Shown piece after piece: positions 6,260 through 9,229 of a DNA stretch of 9,229 bases. The stretch is from Lysobacterales bacterium (GTDB taxonomy: Bacteria; Pseudomonadota; Gammaproteobacteria; Xanthomonadales; SZUA-36). Every line of letters begins with the position of its first letter. Within the stretch, counting starts at the first letter, position 1. Under the pieces are notes generated by a model that was given only the letters and a program-made list of their open reading frames with translations, did not search any database and had not been told where the DNA came from. The stretch covers positions 1-9,229 of the forward strand of contig SHZL01000100.1 in the NCBI GenBank assembly GCA_009692275.1, read 5' to 3'. Made by a program: the position numbers and the translations under genes.

Positions 6260-7578
6260 GCGGTGCTTTCCTCCTTTGTGCATGGTCTAACCAGCCGGAT
6301 TCTGCCATTGAGGAGTTGTTGCATCATCCCTTGCTTAATCTGCTGTGTCTTGTTCCGCCGGCGCTCCAGCGCGGCAATTTCGGCGTCCATGTCGGACAGG
6401 ACCGTGGCGATGGCATTCTGTTCCTCCAAGGGTGGTAGGTCGATTGCAATCTCAGCAAGGTTGCGTGCGCTGATATGAACCACGGCGTCCCCCTGTCCCA
6501 TCTGGGCTTTCTGACGGACCACGGTCTCATGGTTCATAAGGTAACCCAGGTAAAGTGAATTCTGCCCTGCGGGTCTCAGCACGACAATATCGCCACCGGC
6601 ATACGCTTCTTCTATACCCAGATACGCGGCGCATTTGCCAATCTCCTCAGATGTTTCCCCTGAACCTGCAAATAGAAGATCGCCTGTTTTGATAGGCAAA
6701 GCGGTAGATGCAATGTCAGCAGGAATGCGTGAGACTGGCGATAACACATAGTTGTGATACGTCGTGTAAAGCTCGCCATAGCGGATGCAAGGGACACCAT
6801 CATCAGATACATCATTGCGCTTGATGCCCCGTCCCTTTGAGAACGCCCCCAAGTCGGCCAGCGTATGGCGTGTCCACACCCTACTGAACCCCGGCAGGCG
6901 GGTTTTGCCGGTGAGGAGCTGCTGCATGGTGGCCTGCTTGATGGCCCGCTTTTTGGCGATTAGCTTGTCTAAAGCCCCGATCAACCCATCCACATCCGAC
7001 AATACCTCGGCGATGGCGCGTTGTTCTACTTTGGTGGGCGGGAGAGGAATTTGTGTACTTCTGATCGTCGTTAGTCCCAAGTTTCTAATGGTTGTTCCTG
7101 TGAGTCCATCATTAAACTGGCGTGCAACTGATTCTGTCTGGAGAGAGTAATAGAAATATCTCGTCTCAACGTCATCCTTCACATTAAGGTAGGCAGCGCT
7201 TTTCCCGAGAACAACCGCTTCTCCAGCAAATAATGCAAGGTTGCCGATTGTGCCGTTGATAGATAGGAGGACGGTTTTGTCTCCAAGATTCTTTTTGTAT
7301 TTCTTGAACTCAGAAAATTCTACGGCCTTGGTGTCTTCCGTAATGACTATGCGGCCCTCATGAATGTTATTCCCATTGATGAAGAAATATTCACCATGTT
7401 GTGAATAAACCGGTGTTGCGTGAAGGCCGTCCCCGATTTCTGTAGTAACCGCGCCAAGCTTAACTAGATCCCAATCTCCAGGGATCGCCCCAACCTCGGT
7501 CTGCTTGTACCCATGCGATATCGTGACCGCGCCATCGGTACTGTGTGGAGACTTCGGTTTTGTCGTAGTTGTGCTCAT
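6256..7578 (-). CDS. hsdS: Type I RM specificity subunit HsdS
   Basis: A 440-residue protein, normal for HsdS. It starts at the ATG overlapping the hsdM stop (ATGA); an in-frame ATG two codons upstream is the only near alternative. After a Thr/Lys-rich leader, the sequence from about residue 24 (YKQTEVGAIPGDW) begins the first target-recognition domain (TRD1, about 30-180). A conserved helical spacer follows (185-231, starting EQRAIAEVLSDVD). TRD2 occupies about 232-384, and a second spacer (386-430, starting EQNAIATVLSDMD) ends the protein. The paired spacers, each with an MQQLL(T/N)G motif, are the internal repeat that sets the distance between the two half-site readers. The family recognises a bipartite DNA sequence and scaffolds two HsdM. 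The half-sites cannot be read from sequence alone. TRD DNA is visibly less GC-rich than hsdM or hsdR, suggesting module exchange. Only a weak G-rich stretch precedes the start, so coupled reinitiation after hsdM is likely. Confidence 0.96.
   Translation of the reverse strand: MSTTTTKPKSPHSTDGAVTISHGYKQTEVGAIPGDWDLVKLGAVTTEIGDGLHATPVYSQHGEYFFINGNNIHEGRIVITEDTKAVEFSEFKKYKKNLGDKTVLLSINGTIGNLALFAGEAVVLGKSAAYLNVKDDVETRYFYYSLQTESVARQFNDGLTGTTIRNLGLTTIRSTQIPLPPTKVEQRAIAEVLSDVDGLIGALDKLIAKKRAIKQATMQQLLTGKTRLPGFSRVWTRHTLADLGAFSKGRGIKRNDVSDDGVPCIRYGELYTTYHNYVLSPVSRIPADIASTALPIKTGDLLFAGSGETSEEIGKCAAYLGIEEAYAGGDIVVLRPAGQNSLYLGYLMNHETVVRQKAQMGQGDAVVHISARNLAEIAIDLPPLEEQNAIATVLSDMDAEIAALERRRNKTQQIKQGMMQQLLNGRIRLVRPCTKEESTA
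6270..6277 (-). promoter_or_regulatory. Strong ribosome-binding site for the DUF262/HNH gene
   Basis: On the minus strand AAAGGAGG lies inside the last codons of hsdS, with ten bases between its last G and the ATG at 6259. It fixes the start, because the earlier in-frame ATG at 6283 lies upstream of it. It is the only junction in this operon with a near-perfect Shine-Dalgarno sequence, so this gene may be translated at a higher rate than through coupling alone. Confidence 0.75.
6289..6423 (-). repeat. HsdS internal spacer repeat, copy 2 (C-terminal conserved region)
   Basis: Encodes residues 386-430 of HsdS (EQNAIATVLSDMD... MQQLLNG...). With the central copy it should form the antiparallel helical bundle that holds the two recognition domains apart and binds the two HsdM subunits. 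The spacer length helps to set the gap of the bipartite target. Confidence 0.85.
6886..7026 (-). repeat. HsdS internal spacer repeat, copy 1 (central conserved region)
   Basis: Encodes residues 185-231 of HsdS (EQRAIAEVLSDVD... MQQLLTG...), the helical spacer between TRD1 and TRD2. It pairs with the copy at 6289-6423. Similarity is clear in protein (EQxAIAxVLSDxD and MQQLLxG shared) but only partial in DNA, so it is an ancient structural repeat and not a recent duplication. Confidence 0.85.
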
Positions 7579-9229
7579 GCCCATACCAGCCCCATTTGCA
7601 TCAGGTGGTCTTCCACCTTCGTACTCAGCGTGTCCACCTCCAGTTCCAGCTCCGGCAGCGCATGGGTGTAGCGCTCTTCCAGTTCCTTGACCCGGCCGGC
7701 GAGATGCTGGGTCAGCCGCTGCACCTCGCCCTCGATGGCGGCCTGGATGGCGGTGAACCACTTATCCTCGACGGCGAGCGTTTTGATTTCGGCCTCGGTA
7801 AGCTCGGCATATTTCGCCAGCACCCTGGCGTCGAGCGCGGCCTGGGCGTCTCTGACGGCTCTGTCGGCTTCGGCCTCGGCGTCGATCAGCGCCAGGCATT
7901 GCTCCAACGCGGCTATTTCGTCCCCGTTATCCGCATCCAGCGTCAATTGTCCGTTATCCGTTCTCAACTGCTTGAGCCGCTCCCTCACGCTGCTTTTGGT
8001 GACCTTGTCTTTATCGTTGGCGGCGTCCGCCAGCAGCCCTTCCTCGCCGCTGTGTTCCTCGATGAACGCCTCCAGCTCCTGGGCGGCGGCTTCCTGCCGC
8101 GCCTGCAAGTCATCGATGGCGGCCTGCCCGGCGGCGAAATAGCGGGCGACGATCAGGGGCGGTGGAATCAGGTCCAGCTTGACCTTCTTGCCGCCGATGA
8201 TCAGGTCCGGCGTCTCTTTGATCTTCTTCTCCGGGTCGTCAATGATGGCGCGCGGCCGGGCGGCTGCGACCCAGCCATCGGCGGCGATCAGGTAGACATC
8301 GTCCTGCAGCACCTCGGCCCAGTAGTCCATCAGCCGCTGGTAGACGTCGTAGCGGTCCAGCAGCGGCAGGCCGGCGAAGCGGGTGAGCAGCTCTTCGGAC
8401 AGGGTGTGGATGACCTCTTTAGGCCTGGCGCCCACCTGCAGCCCCTTGAGCAGCGACTCGTGGGCGGCGCGCCACGTGTTGAAGACGGCGGCGACGCGCT
8501 GCGCGTAGGCCTGGAACTCGGCGTGGGCCAGGATGGTGGCCTTAACCTGCTGCGTCTCGACGCGCGCCTCGCTGTACCCTTCGCGGCCATTGCCCTGGAA
8601 CAGCGACATCCGCAGCGAGGGGAAGACGGTCCAGTAGGCGTCCAGGGCGTCGATATCCCGCTGGGGGATGCCGCCGTTCAGGTGCGCGTCCAGGTCCTGC
8701 AGGTCTTCCGCTGCGCTGCCGTCGATGTAGCGCGGGATATTCAGGTTGTAGTCGTTGGCCGGGCTGGCAATCTCGGCCACGGATACCATGCGGGCGTACC
8801 CCGGCAGATCGAGCTGCCGGTTGAAGACGTCCACGATCTGGTGGATGTCCTGCGCGCGCAGGCGATTTTTATTACCGTCTTTGATGAAGCCTTTGGAGGC
8901 GTCGATCATGAAGATACCGCTGCGGGCCTGGGCGTGCTCCTTGTCGATCACCAGGATGCAGGCGGGGATGCCCGTGCCGTAGAAGAGGTTGGGCGGCAGG
9001 CCGATGATGCCCTTGATCAGGCCGCGCTGGATCAGGTTGCGGCGGATATCGGCCTCCCGGTTCCCCCGGAACAGTACGCCGTGCGGCAGGATGATGGCGC
9101 CCTTGCCCGTGCTCTTGAGCGACTTGATCAGGTGCAGCAGGAAGGCGTAGTCGCCGTTCTTGGCCGGGGGGATGCCGTATTCGAAGCGGCCGAACTCGTC
9201 GTGCGCCGGGTTCAGCCCGTTGGACCAGG
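7575..9229 (-). CDS. hsdM: Type I RM modification (N6-adenine methyltransferase) subunit HsdM, 5'-truncated by the window edge
   Basis: The frame is open from the window edge (first full codon at 9227) to TGA at 7577-7575, giving about 550 residues. The visible part starts inside the catalytic domain: the segments GDYAFLLHLIKSL (about residues 25-37 of the partial), AIILPHGVLFRG (44-55) and LPPNLFYGTGIPACIL (77-92) are typical of HsdM just after the NPPF/NPPY catalytic motif. That motif, the SAM-binding motif and the N-terminal helical domain lie outside the window. The family transfers methyl groups from SAM to adenine in the target set by HsdS. The long C-terminal part (roughly the last 170 residues) is rich in Ala, Glu, Leu and Lys and is probably coiled-coil, as expected for contact with HsdS. 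An internal GTG at 8951 is not the true start. The stop overlaps hsdS by 4 bases. With 550 residues after the catalytic motif, the full protein should be clearly longer than the roughly 500-residue HsdM of EcoR124I. Confidence 0.95.
   Translation of the reverse strand, partial: WSNGLNPAHDEFGRFEYGIPPAKNGDYAFLLHLIKSLKSTGKGAIILPHGVLFRGNREADIRRNLIQRGLIKGIIGLPPNLFYGTGIPACILVIDKEHAQARSGIFMIDASKGFIKDGNKNRLRAQDIHQIVDVFNRQLDLPGYARMVSVAEIASPANDYNLNIPRYIDGSAAEDLQDLDAHLNGGIPQRDIDALDAYWTVFPSLRMSLFQGNGREGYSEARVETQQVKATILAHAEFQAYAQRVAAVFNTWRAAHESLLKGLQVGARPKEVIHTLSEELLTRFAGLPLLDRYDVYQRLMDYWAEVLQDDVYLIAADGWVAAARPRAIIDDPEKKIKETPDLIIGGKKVKLDLIPPPLIVARYFAAGQAAIDDLQARQEAAAQELEAFIEEHSGEEGLLADAANDKDKVTKSSVRERLKQLRTDNGQLTLDADNGDEIAALEQCLALIDAEAEADRAVRDAQAALDARVLAKYAELTEAEIKTLAVEDKWFTAIQAAIEGEVQRLTQHLAGRVKELEERYTHALPELELEVDTLSTKVEDHLMQMGLVWA
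7924..7960. repeat. 27-base period direct repeat inside hsdM
   Basis: The ten bases ccgttatccg occur at 7924-7933 and 7951-7960, exactly 27 bases (nine codons) apart. On the coding strand they encode TDNGQ and ADNGD within the predicted coiled-coil region of HsdM, and the segment between holds the CAATTGAC-type core. The stretch is less GC-rich than the flanks and keeps the frame open. It may be a small in-frame insertion of a dispersed repeat; chance duplication is possible. Confidence 0.5.

Noticed and set aside
6256..7578. Phase-variable or invertible hsdS arrangement
   Set aside because: Only one hsdS is present, with no partial or inverted second copy, no recombinase gene and no homopolymer or tandem tract in the gene. 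The internal spacer copies have diverged in DNA.
7579..7761. Upstream extension of hsdS by 61 codons
   Set aside because: It overlaps the C-terminal coiled coil of hsdM in another frame and is Gly/Arg/Ala-rich without HsdS character. The ATGA overlap at 7578 is the natural start.
7575..8951. Treating the GTG at 8951 as the start of a short HsdM-like protein
   Set aside because: The frame stays open to the window edge and the upstream 92 residues contain clear HsdM catalytic-domain sequence, so the gene is cut by the window and not internally started.

Overview
The window holds the larger part of a type I restriction-modification (RM) operon from a GC-rich bacterium. All five recognisable genes lie on the minus strand, so transcription runs from high to low coordinates. 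Dense packing, ATGA overlaps, an AAAGGAGG ribosome-binding site and one GTG start show it is bacterial. I cannot name the organism from this window. It could come from many phyla, since such operons move freely between genomes.

Layout in order of transcription: (1) hsdM, the modification subunit, truncated by the window edge and lacking its N-terminus and promoter (7575-9229). (2) hsdS, the specificity subunit with two target-recognition domains (6256-7578). (3) A 650-residue protein with an N-terminal DUF262 (ParB/Srx-like) domain and a DUF1524-type HNH motif (4307-6259). (4) hsdR, the motor and nuclease subunit, 1042 residues (1182-4310). (5) A YgjP/WLM-like zinc metallopeptidase with HExxH (464-1192). 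The first three junctions are 4-base ATGA overlaps and the last is an 11-base overlap with a GTG start, so this is very probably one translationally coupled operon.

HsdM and HsdS should form the methyltransferase that marks a bipartite target. HsdR joins them to make the complex that translocates and cuts unmodified DNA. The DUF262/HNH protein belongs to the fold group of GmrSD, BrxU and SspE, which act on DNA carrying modifications. It sits between hsdS and hsdR, the slot that the anticodon nuclease gene prrC occupies in EcoprrI. A second defence layer covering modified DNA, or covering failure of the RM system, is therefore a reasonable inference. The terminal metallopeptidase may control or process a component, but this is not shown by the sequence.

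Positions 1-463 hold no convincing gene. The first 340 bases are clearly AT-rich (35% GC in one 60-base line against 63% in one hsdR line counted by hand) and carry several short inverted and direct repeats. This looks like the edge of a defence island or a decayed mobile-element flank. The two recognition domains of hsdS are also less GC-rich than the surrounding genes, which fits exchange of specificity modules.
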